Source of the DNA: Roseivirga sp. UBA6061
GTDB lineage: Bacteria; Bacteroidota; Bacteroidia; Cytophagales; Cyclobacteriaceae
DNA length: 64,000 nucleotides
Direction of reading: 5' to 3'
Assembly (NCBI GenBank): GCA_002427745.1
Contig: DIYF01000155.1
Coordinates: 39,750 to 103,749, forward strand
This document shows, in pieces, positions 32,901-39,700 of the stretch. Numbering within the stretch: position 1 is the stretch's first letter; each line of letters begins with the position of its first letter. The notes beneath the pieces were generated by a model. It worked only from the letters and a program-made list of their open reading frames with translations, searched no databases and was not told the origin of the DNA. A program made the position numbers and the translations under genes.

Positions 32901-35900
32901 TGGGGCGCTGGTCCTTTGACGGACAACTCGAGTTTCTGGGTAGAGGTGATCATCAGGTAAAAGTGCGAGGTTACCGGATTGAACTGGCCGAAATTGAAAC
33001 TGCCCTGGAGAGCCATCCGGCAATTGAGAAATCCGTGGCCGTGGCTGTGGGGGCGAGCCAGGAGGAAAAAGAGCTTGTTGCTTATGTAAAAAGCGTAGAG
33101 AAGCTGGATAGAGCTGCCTTAAGAGATCATCTGAGCCAATTACTACCAGCCTATATGATTCCTGCTCACTTCGTTAACCTGGATACTGTTCCGCTGACTC
33201 CTAATGGCAAAGTGGACAGAAATGCCTTGCCGGCACCCGAGTTTCTGAGCCTTGCAAATGAGGCGGATCATGTAGCCGCGCGCAATTCAGTAGAAGAAGA
33301 ACTGATCAAGATCTGGGCTGAAATCTTAAAGCGACAAGAAGACCAGATTAGTATTCATGATAACTTCTTTGAGCTAGGTGGACATAGTTTGAGAGCTGTT
33401 CAGCTGATGACTACCATCAACAAGAGGTTGGGACTTCAATTCAAATTGAGCCAGCTCTTTACGCACATCACGGTCAGCATGCAGGCAGAACTGATGATGG
33501 AATCGGTAGAGCTCGACTTTGAGAGTATTCCAAAAGTAGCCGAGCAGGAGAGTTATGCACTGTCCTCATCTCAGCAGAGGCTTTGGGTACTCTGTCAGTT
33601 TGAGGCAGCCAATGCGGCCTATAATATGCCCGGAGCACTCTCCATGAGCGGAGCATTGGACAAGGCCCGGTTTGAAGCCGCCTTTGCCGCTGTTGTTGCC
33701 CGCCACGAAATCCTGCGAACAGTATTTAAAACCAATGAACAGGGAGAAGTAAGGCAATATATACTGCCTGCTGCTGAGTTGGATTTCAGCATTGATCATA
33801 TCGACCTGACCAAAGAGAAGGATCTTAAGAAGTTGTTGGACGAACAGCTGGACGCATTAAGTGTTCAGGTTTTCGATCTGGCGAATGGTCCGCTGCTCAA
33901 GGCAGCCATCTTTGATATCGATGAGGACGAGCAGGTCTTCTTCTTCAATATGCACCATATCATCAGTGATGGCTGGTCTATTGAGGTACTCATCAAAGAG
34001 GTTTTCCAGGCCTACAATGCCCTCATGTCCGGTACTGAAGCAGGCTTTGAGGATCTGCCGGTCCAATATAAAGACTACGCACACTGGCAACGGAAGCAGC
34101 TGGATGGCACAGGTCTGGAAGGCAGCAGAGCATACTGGCTCGATCAGTTCTCCGGTGAGATACCCGTTATCGATCTGCCCGCTGATCATATCAGGCCCGC
34201 TGTACAGACCTACAATGGTGCCATGATTTCGGGCAGCCTTTCCAAAGAAGTTTCCGGACGATTCAATGCTTTCCTCAAGGAAGAAGATGCCACACTCTTT
34301 ATGGGTTTGATGGCCGTATTGAATACCCTACTACATCATTATACCCACCAGGAAGACTTGGTGATTGGCAGTCCGATCGCTAACAGAGAGCACAGTGACC
34401 TGGAAGGCCAGATCGGACTATATATCAACACCCTTGCTCTGCGCACTCAATTCAATGCAGATGAGGACTTTAAGAGTCTTTTGAACCAGGTGAAAGAAAT
34501 AACCCTGAAAGGTTACGATCATCAGGCCTATCCATTTGACACACTGGTGGATGAATTGAACCTCAAAAGAGACCTGAGCAGATCGGCTCTTTTTGATGTT
34601 ATGCTCGTGCTGCAGAATAATGAGAACCTGTCGGAAGGTATGAGCCTGCAGGGTATTGAACTGAAAGATTATGATACAACCTATCAGACCAGCAAGTTCG
34701 ATCTGTTGTTCAACTTTATAGAAGTAGAGGAAGGTCTTCGCTTTAACATAGAGTATAACAGTGATATTTACGAGGCTGATCGCATTGAGCGCATGTGTCA
34801 ACACCTCACATCTCTAATAGAGGTTGTTATAGACGACAGTGTTAAACCACTCAACGCACTGAATTACATCAGTGATGAGGAGGAGAAACAGTTGTTGATC
34901 GATTTTAATCAAACTGCCGCTGAATATGACAGGGATAAGACCATGTTTGATCTCATCGAGGCTCAGGTAAAAGCGCGTCCCGATGCCATTGCCCTGGTGT
35001 TTGAAGAAGAAGCTCTGACCTTCAGAGAGGTGAATCAACGAGCAAATCAGCTGGCAGACTATCTCAAGAAGCAGTATGAAATAAAGCCTGAAGACCTGGT
35101 AGGGCTTATGCTGGAAAGGTCACCCTGGATGATTATTTCCATACTGGCCATTATAAAGGCCGATGGGGCCTATGTACCGATTGATCCGGAATTCCCTCAG
35201 GAGAGAGTGGACTACATCAGAACTGATGCAAACTGCAAAGCACTGATTGACCAGGCAGAACTTGATAAATTCAGAGAAGTACAGCAGGAATATAGCAAGC
35301 GCAATAAGAAGTCTCTGCTAAAGCCTGAGCATCTGATGTACGTGATTTATACCTCTGGTTCTACCGGCAGACCCAAAGGCTGTATGCTGGAGCACAGAGG
35401 TCTGGTCAACCGCATTGACTGGATGTGGAAGCGCTATGGCTGGAACCACGATGATGTGGTACTTCAGAAAACGACCAATACCTTTGATGTTTCCGTCTGG
35501 GAAATCTTCATGCCGCTGGCCTGGGGCTGTAAAATGGTACTCTCAGGTCAGCAGGACATTTACTCACCGGAGCGCCTGGCCAGTCTTATAGAGAAGCATG
35601 GGGTTACCATCACCCATTTTGTTCCCAGCATGCTCAACACATTCCTGAAAGAACTGGAGCAGGGCAGCTTTAACAAAGAGCAAATCAATTCTTTGAAGTC
35701 GGTCATCACCAGTGGAGAAGCTTTGTCGGTTAGCCTGGTGCAAAGATGGTATGAGCAATCACAGGCTCCTGTATATAATCTTTATGGTCCTACGGAAGCT
35801 TCTATCGATGTCACATATTTCGATACGACTCCCGAAACAGAGCAGGTGCTTATAGGAAGACCCATTGCCAATACCCAGATCTACCTCCTGAATGATCAGC

Positions 35901-36727
35901 TTAAACCAAGCCCGATCGGAGTGGTGGGAGAGATTTGCCTGGGAGGTGATGGACTGTCCAGAGGCTATCTTAACAAGCCTGAACTGACAGCAGATAAGTT
36001 TATCGATCACCCTTTTACTGAAGGCAGAAAGCTCTACAAGACCGGTGATTTGGGACGCTGGTTGCCAGATGGCAATGTTGAGTTTATCGGTCGTAAAGAC
36101 CACCAGGTGAAGATCAGGGGCTACCGCATTGAACTGGGAGAAATAGAAGCTGCCATCTCCGGACAGCCCCATGTATCTGAAGTCATTGTACTGGCAACCA
36201 ATGATCAGTATGACGACAAGAAACTGGTAGCCTTTATGGTTTGCTCTGAAGGCTTTGATCTCACAGGTATGAGAACCTCTCTGACCGCCCTCTTACCAGC
36301 CTATATGGTGCCATCACATTTCACACAGGTAGAAGAAATACCGCTCACTTTCAATGGAAAAGTGAACAGACGAGCCCTGCTGGAACTGGCAGATGTGGAT
36401 AGTGTAACAGAGGAACATTACATGCTACCAGAGAATGATATTCAGAAAGTTCTGGTGGATGTCTGGGCTGAGATATTAGCGAGAGATCGGGAAATGATAG
36501 GCGTTGCTCATAACTTCTTTGAGATAGGAGGTAACAGCCTGAAGGTGGTTCAGCTCATGCAGCGGGTAGAGGCAGAGTTTGGCGTGAAAGTAGAAATAAC
36601 AGACTTTTTCGGGGCCGCAACGATCCGGGACCTGTCACGACTGATCGAGGTCATCACAGATATTGGAAGCAATGACGACAAGGGAGAAACAGAGGGTTCT
36701 GAGGATGAATCAGAGTTAATTTTTTAG
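17891..36727 (+). CDS. Hybrid PKS-aminotransferase-NRPS: beta-amino fatty acid formation and peptide modules 1-4
   Basis: This 6278-residue enzyme should turn the acyl chain into a beta-amino fatty acid and begin the peptide. It starts with a helical docking segment (about 23-46). PKS part: KS 51-474 (C221, H356, H396), AT about 579-880 (S669; HAFH 769-772, malonyl type), ACP (S994). A PLP aminotransferase of the glutamate-1-semialdehyde type follows (about 1142-1577, Lys1417), as in iturin and mycosubtilin synthases. Module 1: C (HH 1736-1737), A, PCP S2597, epimerase (HH 2777-2778). Module 2: C (HH 3246-3247), of the kind following an epimerase; A; PCP S4112. Module 3: C (HH 4301-4302), A, PCP S5166. 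Module 4: C (HH 5355-5356), A, PCP S6216. Code residues read by eye are DGTKVGHIGK (Asp-like), DLYNMSMIWK (Cys-like), DVGEVGSVDK (Orn-like) and DVWHISLIDK (Ser-like). An in-frame Met at 17954 places the docking helix right at the N-terminus and may be the true start. No termination domain is present; the chain passes to the next protein, which starts 2 bases downstream. Confidence 0.95.
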   Translation: MSFYEATLDQIDLPEQHRPSTMNGQEDKLKRALVAIKKLKQRNKELSTAEPIAVVGMGCRFPGGVSDPESFWKLLEEGKDVVGEVPKERWDIDEWYDADRHAEGKMYSRWGGFLSDIDRFDPTFFGISPREAANIDPQQRLLLEVAWEALENAGQTQSSLQNSDTGVYVGICGNDYQMKALSEVSKINAYSVLGTAHSAIVGRLSYILGLKGPNVAIDTACSSSLVSVHMAVQALRNNECSQAVAGGVNVVLSPEGSVYFSRLQAISPTGKCHTFSSKADGFVRSEGCGMIVLKRLSDAQRDGDHVQGVIRGSAINQDGNSQGFTAPNGPSQQDVIRKALLQADMDPASVDYVEAHGTGTELGDPIEISALSKVIGEARNGHGPLMVGSVKTNIGHAEGAAGIAGIIKSILSLQHECIPQSIHFDEPNPHIFWDEIPIKVVDKNTAWPRNEKPRVVGVSSFGFSGTNAHVVLEEAPLNGLADKETPETTARNLQLVTVSAKKPEALMAYSEKLKTFVKEKNDLNLADLAFSLATTRTHFNHREAFVVRDVNELSGVLEKQNTMPGGSDPSVECDKVAFLFTGQGSQYWQMGKGLYETEPVFREALDQCAELLKSHLDKDLLDLLFHDQSGKTLVNHTGYTQPALFALEYALARLWMSLGIEPAVLIGHSIGEVVAACIAGVFTLEEAILLIANRGRLMQSLPEGGTMLSVKVGREEVLPFLEGLEDSVSLAAENAPNQMVLSGKADVLESLKLELTAKGVKTRQLEVSHAFHSPLMEPVQQEFKETISGIRFKKPVLPVISNLTGELAGDEIATPDYWVKHIRGCVRFSSGVQQLEKLGIQLGLEIGPHPVLSSLAGLNQSEDSEIQWLFSLKRDREDQLIFLQQVAEWYKVGGEVNWTAFYQNREANRITLPTYPYQRKRYWLEESTAGRASAVVAEKREAEVTAGQPEEIASHTLSLNDILTQVKSIIMDALKMDESEISDTTALLEIGADSIVIMEVLKKIERTFRVKIPVRRIFEELTNIKLLGEFIYQNQPKEEIKSAREGDAAGLTTVQTRALTDAVTHGLNGTTSEKLKELLQIQQNVTSQLLDLLNGKEAVAATPELPINTNGMSSQNGQREPKKGNSSLPAFGIREKMAGKTNPYLEEFIKLYAERTKKSKAYTAEHRPKLADNRASAGFRFSTKEILYPLVSKTSEGSRFWDIDDNEYIDITMGFGSSIFGHQPEFVTQAVQHQLGQGMHIGPQSHLVGEVSELFTRITGLDRVCFVNTGTEAVMTAIRLARTHTNRKKLVIFSGAYHGHFDGVLGMFDELENRVEPMVGGTPRGMVEDLIVVDYCTEEALQTIQHNAHEIAGVLVEPVQSRHPEQRPGEFLKTLRELTSTLDIPLIFDEMITGFRLLPGGAQEYFGVKADIATYGKILGGGMPIGAIAGDSKYLDAIDGGAWNYGDQSYPEAETTFLAGTFSKHPLAMASARAVLAEIERRGNQAFQQLNTRTRELADRLNTFFEKESVGIEVVNTGSLFRFKFRENYDLLFFHLIRHGVYIWEGRNCFLSFAHTDEDINAIFEAVSRSIHDMKAGGILAGNESISYANEVAITSLNEETIELIPATTAQKQLWVLDKVDRGGSLAYTINTNLRLKGDLNVQILQDAIKEVVSRHEALNHCFDETGDYHKPLEEEQALAIPIEDLSDNPDEALTRLDRYLAEQSQKTFSLTEDRLIRFQIIQLNAKEFVLAMQAHHIICDGISTSIILQQITETYTAKLAGNELPAGRGLSYSDYLSWQREQMDSDAMQEHARFWVGEFKEVDSALNFPADRLSQGGDDYKGNSVKLEIGAELFGALRKTAESNGCTSFMLLFAAYATWLHRLSGQQDLVLGFPVSGRFLEDEENSMENLVAYNSHLLPVKSHQKGEETFLQFLRQTVSSLLTAFEHQEYPHAELLRSLGRNMEQGPLISTVFNVDKVGDTPVIPGMELSWLPQQAAYSNMDFKMNLTDFGDTAVLECIYRTALFEEDTINRYVSNFISLLGSIVENPQEQTGQLTLLRESEVQALMALNENKVSFPEGQTIVSLFEEQAEKTPDQIAVSFGETNLSYDQLNKLANQLAAYLKSVYHLKSEEVVAIQLDRSEWMIASILAVLKAGAAYVPLDSDAPEERSAYMLQDSDARLVLNRAELDKFEKVKADYSDENREITPVPNDLAYIIYTSGSTGKPKGVAVEHHSLINYINWFIRDNQSVDLSSSILLSTYTFDGVYTSIYGTLLFGGTLHIVPKAVVQNPEDLLTYIVSNNVSFLKLTPSYLRLLIHCPDFDNIYKNAKGLSLLVIGGEAIFPTDVEKIAGLRPDIRLINHYGPTEVTIGMSAYHIRPESLKSFVKAPLIGKPVDNVQIYVLDKSHNLLPQGAIGEICAAGAGLARGYINNELLTRERFIDNPFQPGEKLYLTGDLGRWTANGNIETFGRKDEQVKVRGYRIELGEIEAAIIKHEAVEKVAVTAVEEENGNKALAAYVVSHSGFKSSELRDFLEALLPQYMVPSYFIAIDQVPLTTNGKTDRKALPWPVDAVKASSVGFEAPRNTKEQVLADAFSKVLKCETVGLKDSFYDLGGDSIKSIQVVSQVKQSGYTIRIEDILRSPVLEDIARKMEVNQREIDQSPVEGPVTLAPIQHRFFQSESIPLRHHYNQSVVLRSPTRLNKEGLALCFEKLLAHHDGLRMVYSEQEKGWHQEVLEQTKKAHTLAFFDLRRKENAQQFLISRCERWQSGMNLETGPLVKAALFRMADGDRLVIIIHHLVMDGVSWRILIEDLTDLYDQYASGADFKLPLKTDSYKQWTASLTELSQSQELAKETPYWQKVLADQAIYFPVDAQNVQKKENEFKTVSFTLSREQTIALKTKIHQAYRTETNEVILTALGLAVKDVFKVAKANVILEGHGREDLGFDLDVTRTIGWFTSIAPFLLDLQGKEDAVSGLITIKEDLRRIPAKGVGYGVIKYLGAGFEQSFTPHIAYNFLGDFDTEHGVSQFEYLEDSRESDVAKENRANLSLLDIMGMIVKDELTVYLGYETVSYQQATIEKFMVAFEERLKALISQLSEIRETQLTPSDLSFKNLTQEEFDKVNEDDCLKDVYPLSPLQEGIYFHWLSSPGSPMYMIQRGYHLPSGKLTPDMAKEAFDRLVDRYDILRTSFNHSHGNANLQIVKKRVESGFRLVSLPGDLSEDMLQSELERIKQEDRDQGFDLRSGSQIRLTVVDKGAAGLHFIWSYHHILMDGWCANILLNEFDAILNAAQRNKQLSLPEVVPYVNYIHWLARIDQKRSLSYWNEYLSGYETVATVPFRQEHHRDGDFTFQQHSLKLDGELHEAMRATCKAAGVTESVFIQTAWGYLLSKYNNNHDVVFGTVVSGRPQDLEGAVDMVGLFINTIPVRISYNATDTPGDLIRKTQEEAINGIAHHFVSLSEVQSQSELGINLFNHILEFENYLIQEKIEDEADQSVERSTIESFEHTHYDLAVVISPQDDQMTIDLNYNADYYQSEGIERIRDHFLNVIKLFIEDVDSKLLGVSFLNSGEAQAVLTEYNNTEVSYPTEKTLINLFEEQVQKTPENVALAHAGLEFTYQDIYEKADRLAATLQEIAGVANQPIPLVSHKGPEQVWGTLGILMAGAHYVPIKATLPEARINELLNQLQPSVVLSQEAYLDKVSEQEGMQILLLHEDTFAHQKQEHKQADTKETDLAYIIFTSGSTGKPKGVMIDHRGAVNTLYDINARYNVTAIDRVFGISDLNFDLSVYDIFGTLACGATLVLPEDDQTQDPAAWLSLVEKEKITVWNSVPQLVNLLIDQREESPEADISSLRLYMMSGDWIPTDLPDRIRQFTAEAQIISMGGATEGSIWSIYYPIGEVDPSWSSIPYGMPLGNQEMYILNDDLEPCPIGIPGGIYIGGKGVARGYYKDPEKTGNSFFYHARLGKYMYRTGDMGYHHTDGYINFLGRLDGQVKIRGYRIELGEIESTLQQHAQVETAVAVARTIGKREKELVAYVVTKDAIDPNDLRTYTGDFLPDYMVPAHFVILDQLPLTANGKVDQKALPSPEIGSENSQEHIAPASTLEEHLVQIWSEVLESDKENISVLDNFFEIGGQSIKAIRLISKINKSLQVDLKVKDLFEQVTVREQAKLIAKLGHKNFEAIPEIGLQDGYELSPAQRRLWVLCQFEATNVAYNMTDAFELKGHLDIDMLQQALERLVARHEILRTVFKLNQEGEVRQYILEAGSRDIRIEQTDLQSSVDSEAVLKTELARLKAQAFDLAEGPLLKIAVYQLEVSRQVLFFNMHHIISDGWSMDIFARELFTLYNALVNSTEPKLEPLSIQYKDFAAWQIQRLESTSLRPHREYWLDRFSGGIPVLELPAAYARPPVLTNNGAKVSGAFASETARALHEFSQANGGTLFMVVLSVVKALMYRYTGQNDLIIGSPVAGRDHDDLDNQIGFYINTLALRTRFDADSSFEQLFDTVKGNTLEAYDHQVYPFHDLVDALNLTRDLSRSALFDVMVDLQHVTEGLSEQGLDGLDIKPYPSEHQSSKLDLSFDFFQQGEELSYTIEYNTDIYSTGQIEALSQHLVRLTNAIVFGPKTPLKSLNYLSEQEADQLRVTYNDTARPIHEDKTLVDLFTEQVKRAPESEAVQFGDVVLDYQTLDEKSSQLARYLLGQEGAVKEGLAGIMLERSEWMIVAVLAVLKSGQAYVPIDPAYPQARIDYMLENSSVNTLVDNHLIEDFLARIDEYDTASPEVSISPDQLAYVIYTSGSTGQPKGVMLEHRSLVNNTAAWKECYALEAGDTTSLQLASMSFDVFFGDICRTVLIGGKMVICPDDLKLDWENLYSLIATHQVSIFEATPGLILPLMEYIYEEQKPVDFLKTLVLGSDGFNIQAYYDLQEKFGNQMRIINSYGTTEAAVDSTWFESTSDPGVYRGNTPIGRPLANTEVYVLDPEMALVPHGVEGEICIGGLGLARGYWQAEEITQARFVEHPFKPWERLYKTGDLGRWSFDGQLEFLGRGDHQVKVRGYRIELAEIETALESHPAIEKSVAVAVGASQEEKELVAYVKSVEKLDRAALRDHLSQLLPAYMIPAHFVNLDTVPLTPNGKVDRNALPAPEFLSLANEADHVAARNSVEEELIKIWAEILKRQEDQISIHDNFFELGGHSLRAVQLMTTINKRLGLQFKLSQLFTHITVSMQAELMMESVELDFESIPKVAEQESYALSSSQQRLWVLCQFEAANAAYNMPGALSMSGALDKARFEAAFAAVVARHEILRTVFKTNEQGEVRQYILPAAELDFSIDHIDLTKEKDLKKLLDEQLDALSVQVFDLANGPLLKAAIFDIDEDEQVFFFNMHHIISDGWSIEVLIKEVFQAYNALMSGTEAGFEDLPVQYKDYAHWQRKQLDGTGLEGSRAYWLDQFSGEIPVIDLPADHIRPAVQTYNGAMISGSLSKEVSGRFNAFLKEEDATLFMGLMAVLNTLLHHYTHQEDLVIGSPIANREHSDLEGQIGLYINTLALRTQFNADEDFKSLLNQVKEITLKGYDHQAYPFDTLVDELNLKRDLSRSALFDVMLVLQNNENLSEGMSLQGIELKDYDTTYQTSKFDLLFNFIEVEEGLRFNIEYNSDIYEADRIERMCQHLTSLIEVVIDDSVKPLNALNYISDEEEKQLLIDFNQTAAEYDRDKTMFDLIEAQVKARPDAIALVFEEEALTFREVNQRANQLADYLKKQYEIKPEDLVGLMLERSPWMIISILAIIKADGAYVPIDPEFPQERVDYIRTDANCKALIDQAELDKFREVQQEYSKRNKKSLLKPEHLMYVIYTSGSTGRPKGCMLEHRGLVNRIDWMWKRYGWNHDDVVLQKTTNTFDVSVWEIFMPLAWGCKMVLSGQQDIYSPERLASLIEKHGVTITHFVPSMLNTFLKELEQGSFNKEQINSLKSVITSGEALSVSLVQRWYEQSQAPVYNLYGPTEASIDVTYFDTTPETEQVLIGRPIANTQIYLLNDQLKPSPIGVVGEICLGGDGLSRGYLNKPELTADKFIDHPFTEGRKLYKTGDLGRWLPDGNVEFIGRKDHQVKIRGYRIELGEIEAAISGQPHVSEVIVLATNDQYDDKKLVAFMVCSEGFDLTGMRTSLTALLPAYMVPSHFTQVEEIPLTFNGKVNRRALLELADVDSVTEEHYMLPENDIQKVLVDVWAEILARDREMIGVAHNFFEIGGNSLKVVQLMQRVEAEFGVKVEITDFFGAATIRDLSRLIEVITDIGSNDDKGETEGSEDESELIF

Positions 36728-36729
36728 GT

Positions 36730-39700
36730 ATGCAGCAAATTGTAGAGTTGATCTATAGCCTGAAAGACAAAGGGCTGAAACTGGAAGTAGACGAAACAGG
36801 TGAACGCCTGAAGGTTAAGGGTAATACCAAACTATTGACCGATGCCGATAAAAAGGCCATAGGCAATTCCAAGCAGGATATCATTCAGTTCCTGCAAGCA
36901 AACAAGAACGGAAAGGTTGTCCATGAAACCATTGATCGTATTCCTGAGGCTCCTGATTACGCCTTGTCATCAGCACAAACCAGGTTATGGGTACTGAGCC
37001 AGTTTAAGGCAACCAGTGTGGCTTACAATATGCCGGCACTTTTCTACATAGAAGGAAAACTTGATAAAGGCTTTTTCCAGCAGGCATTTGAAAAGGTCAT
37101 TGAGCGTCATGAGATTCTCAGAACCTATTTTAGGATCAATGAAGCAGGAGAGGTCCGCCAGCATATTCGCACGGTGGAGGAGCTTGACTTTAAAATGGGC
37201 TATCACGACTGGCAATCTCTTTCGGTTTCTCAGGAGCATCTTGATGCTGAATTCAGGGACCTGGCTGTTGAACCCTTTGACCTGGCGAACGGGCCATTGC
37301 TGAGAGTGAGCCTCTACAAGATCGGAGAAGCACGTTATACCCTGTTTTTTAATATGCACCACACCATCGGTGATGGAGGCTCTTTCGAAGTGTTCCTTCG
37401 TGAGATCATGGCTTGCTATGAAGCCCTTACAGAAGGAAAAGAGATTTCCCTGCCATCTCTGCCGCTCCAGTACAAAGACTATGCTGCCTGGCAGAAAAAG
37501 CAATTGGAGGGCAGTAAACTGGAAGAGCACAGAGGCTTCTGGCTCGATCAGTTTTCAGGAGAAATACCTGTATTGGAACTCCCCACCAAACAGGCTCGCC
37601 CGGCCGTTATGACCTATAACGGGGCTGCGGTAAGTGGCAGGTTTGATAATGATATTACAAGTGGGCTTAACCAACTGACAAGGTCAGAAGGAGGAACCCT
37701 CTTTATGGGGCTTCTGGCGGGTATGAAGGCATTGTTTTATCGATATACCGGTCAGGAAGATATCGTAATAGGCAGTCCGACAGCGGGTCGAGATCATGTG
37801 GACCTGCAGGGTCAGATTGGCCCTTACATTAATATTCTGGCCCTGAGAACACAGTTTTCAGGAGAAGAGAGCTTCCTGGAGCTCTTCCGGGAGGTAAAGA
37901 ACAGAACGCTAAATGCCTACAAACATCAGGTCTATCCCTTTGATGAACTCGTTACACACCTTAACCTGAGCAGAGATGCCAGCCGTGCGGCACTTTTTGA
38001 CATCATGCTCATTCTGCACAATCAGTCGGAGAGGAGCAGCAGGTTTGAACAGGCCGGTATGAGCCTGCAACCGGCCGATCTTGTGCAGACCACCAGTAAA
38101 TTCGATATGAGCTTCAACTTCACAGAGTTAGATGGAGAGCTGGCTTATACAGTTGAATACAATGCCGATTTGTACAGCCACCGTCAGATGGAGCGTATGA
38201 TGGGCCATCTGGAAACCTTGCTTGCCTCTGTGGTGGAGAACAGTCATCAGCCGCTCAGGGACATTGTCTACCTGGAGCCTGCCGAAGAACAGCGGCTTCT
38301 GGTCGATTTCAATGATACAAAAACAGATTATCCTGAAGACAAGACCATAATTGACCTTTTTGAAGCTCAGGTAGCTCAAAGCCCCGATGCTGTAGCAGTG
38401 GTCTTCGGCAGTACCGAACTCAGCTATGCTAAGCTCAATGGAAGGGCCAATCAGCGGGCTAAGGAACTGCTTGAAGCCGGTACAAAAAGGGGAGATCTGG
38501 TTGGGCTGTACATGGAGCGGTCTGAACATATGCTGGCTGCCATGCTTGGCATTCTGAAATCAGGAGCAGCCTATGTACCGCTTGACCCCGCTTATCCAAC
38601 CGAAAGAATTGCTTATGTCATTGAAGACGCAGAGATCAATACCATACTTACTGACCGCAGACTGAGTCATAAACTGTCAGACTTCAAAGGGCAGATACTT
38701 GTGGCGGACAATACATTGGTATGTGAGTCTGTAGGTGTCGATATAGGTCTGAATAGTAGTGATTTAGCGTATGTTATTTATACTTCTGGTTCTACCGGAA
38801 AACCAAAAGGTGTACTGGTAGAACATGGCAATGTGGTGAACTTCTTCACCGGCATGAACCAGGAGATTGACAGATCAGCAAGTGACAATACACTACTCGC
38901 AGTGACCACTATGTCTTTTGACATTTCCGTGCTGGAACTACTCTGGACACTCTCCAATGGATTCAAGGTGGTGATTCAACCTACACAGCAACTGAAAACG
39001 GGTACTGAATCTGAGATTGAGATCTCTACCAAAAAGATGGACTTCAGTCTCTTCTACTTTGCCAGCGAGGTCGATCAACATGATAAATACAGACTGCTTA
39101 TTGAAGGAGCGAAGTTTGGCGATAAGAATGGCTTTTCGGCCATCTGGACTCCGGAACGACACTTTCATGAGTTTGGAGGCATTTATCCTAACCCGGCTGT
39201 GGCAGGCGCTGCCATAGCTACCATCACTGAAAACATTCATATTCGCTCCGGTAGCTGTGTATTGCCCCTGCATAACCCTATTCGTGTGGCAGAGGAATGG
39301 TCCGTTGTAGATAATCTGTCAAATGGCCGGGTAGGGCTTTCTTTTGCCTCAGGCTGGGTATTGAACGACTTTCTGGCTTTTGCACCGGAAACCTTCGAAA
39401 CCAGACATAAAGCGCTTTATGAAGGTATTGAGAAGGTAAAAGACTTATGGCGAGGTGGCAGCATAGAGCTTGAAAACCCCACTGGCCCCAATGCCAGCGT
39501 AGAAATTCACCCCAAACCTCTGCAGAAAGAGCTGCCCATTTGGGTAACGGCCGCAGGTAATCCGGAGACGTTCCGGTCTGCCGGCAAGATGGGGGCCAAC
39601 CTGCTGACACACCTTTTAGGACAGACCATTGAGGAGCTGGAAACCAAGATTAAGGTGTATCGCGAAGCCTGGAAAGCCGCAGGACATGAAGGAGAGGGCC

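Noticed and set aside
26160..36700. Repetitive DNA similarity among modules that could suggest an assembly error
   Set aside because: The repeated A, C and PCP domains differ at many positions in both protein and synonymous bases, as expected of true NRPS modules.
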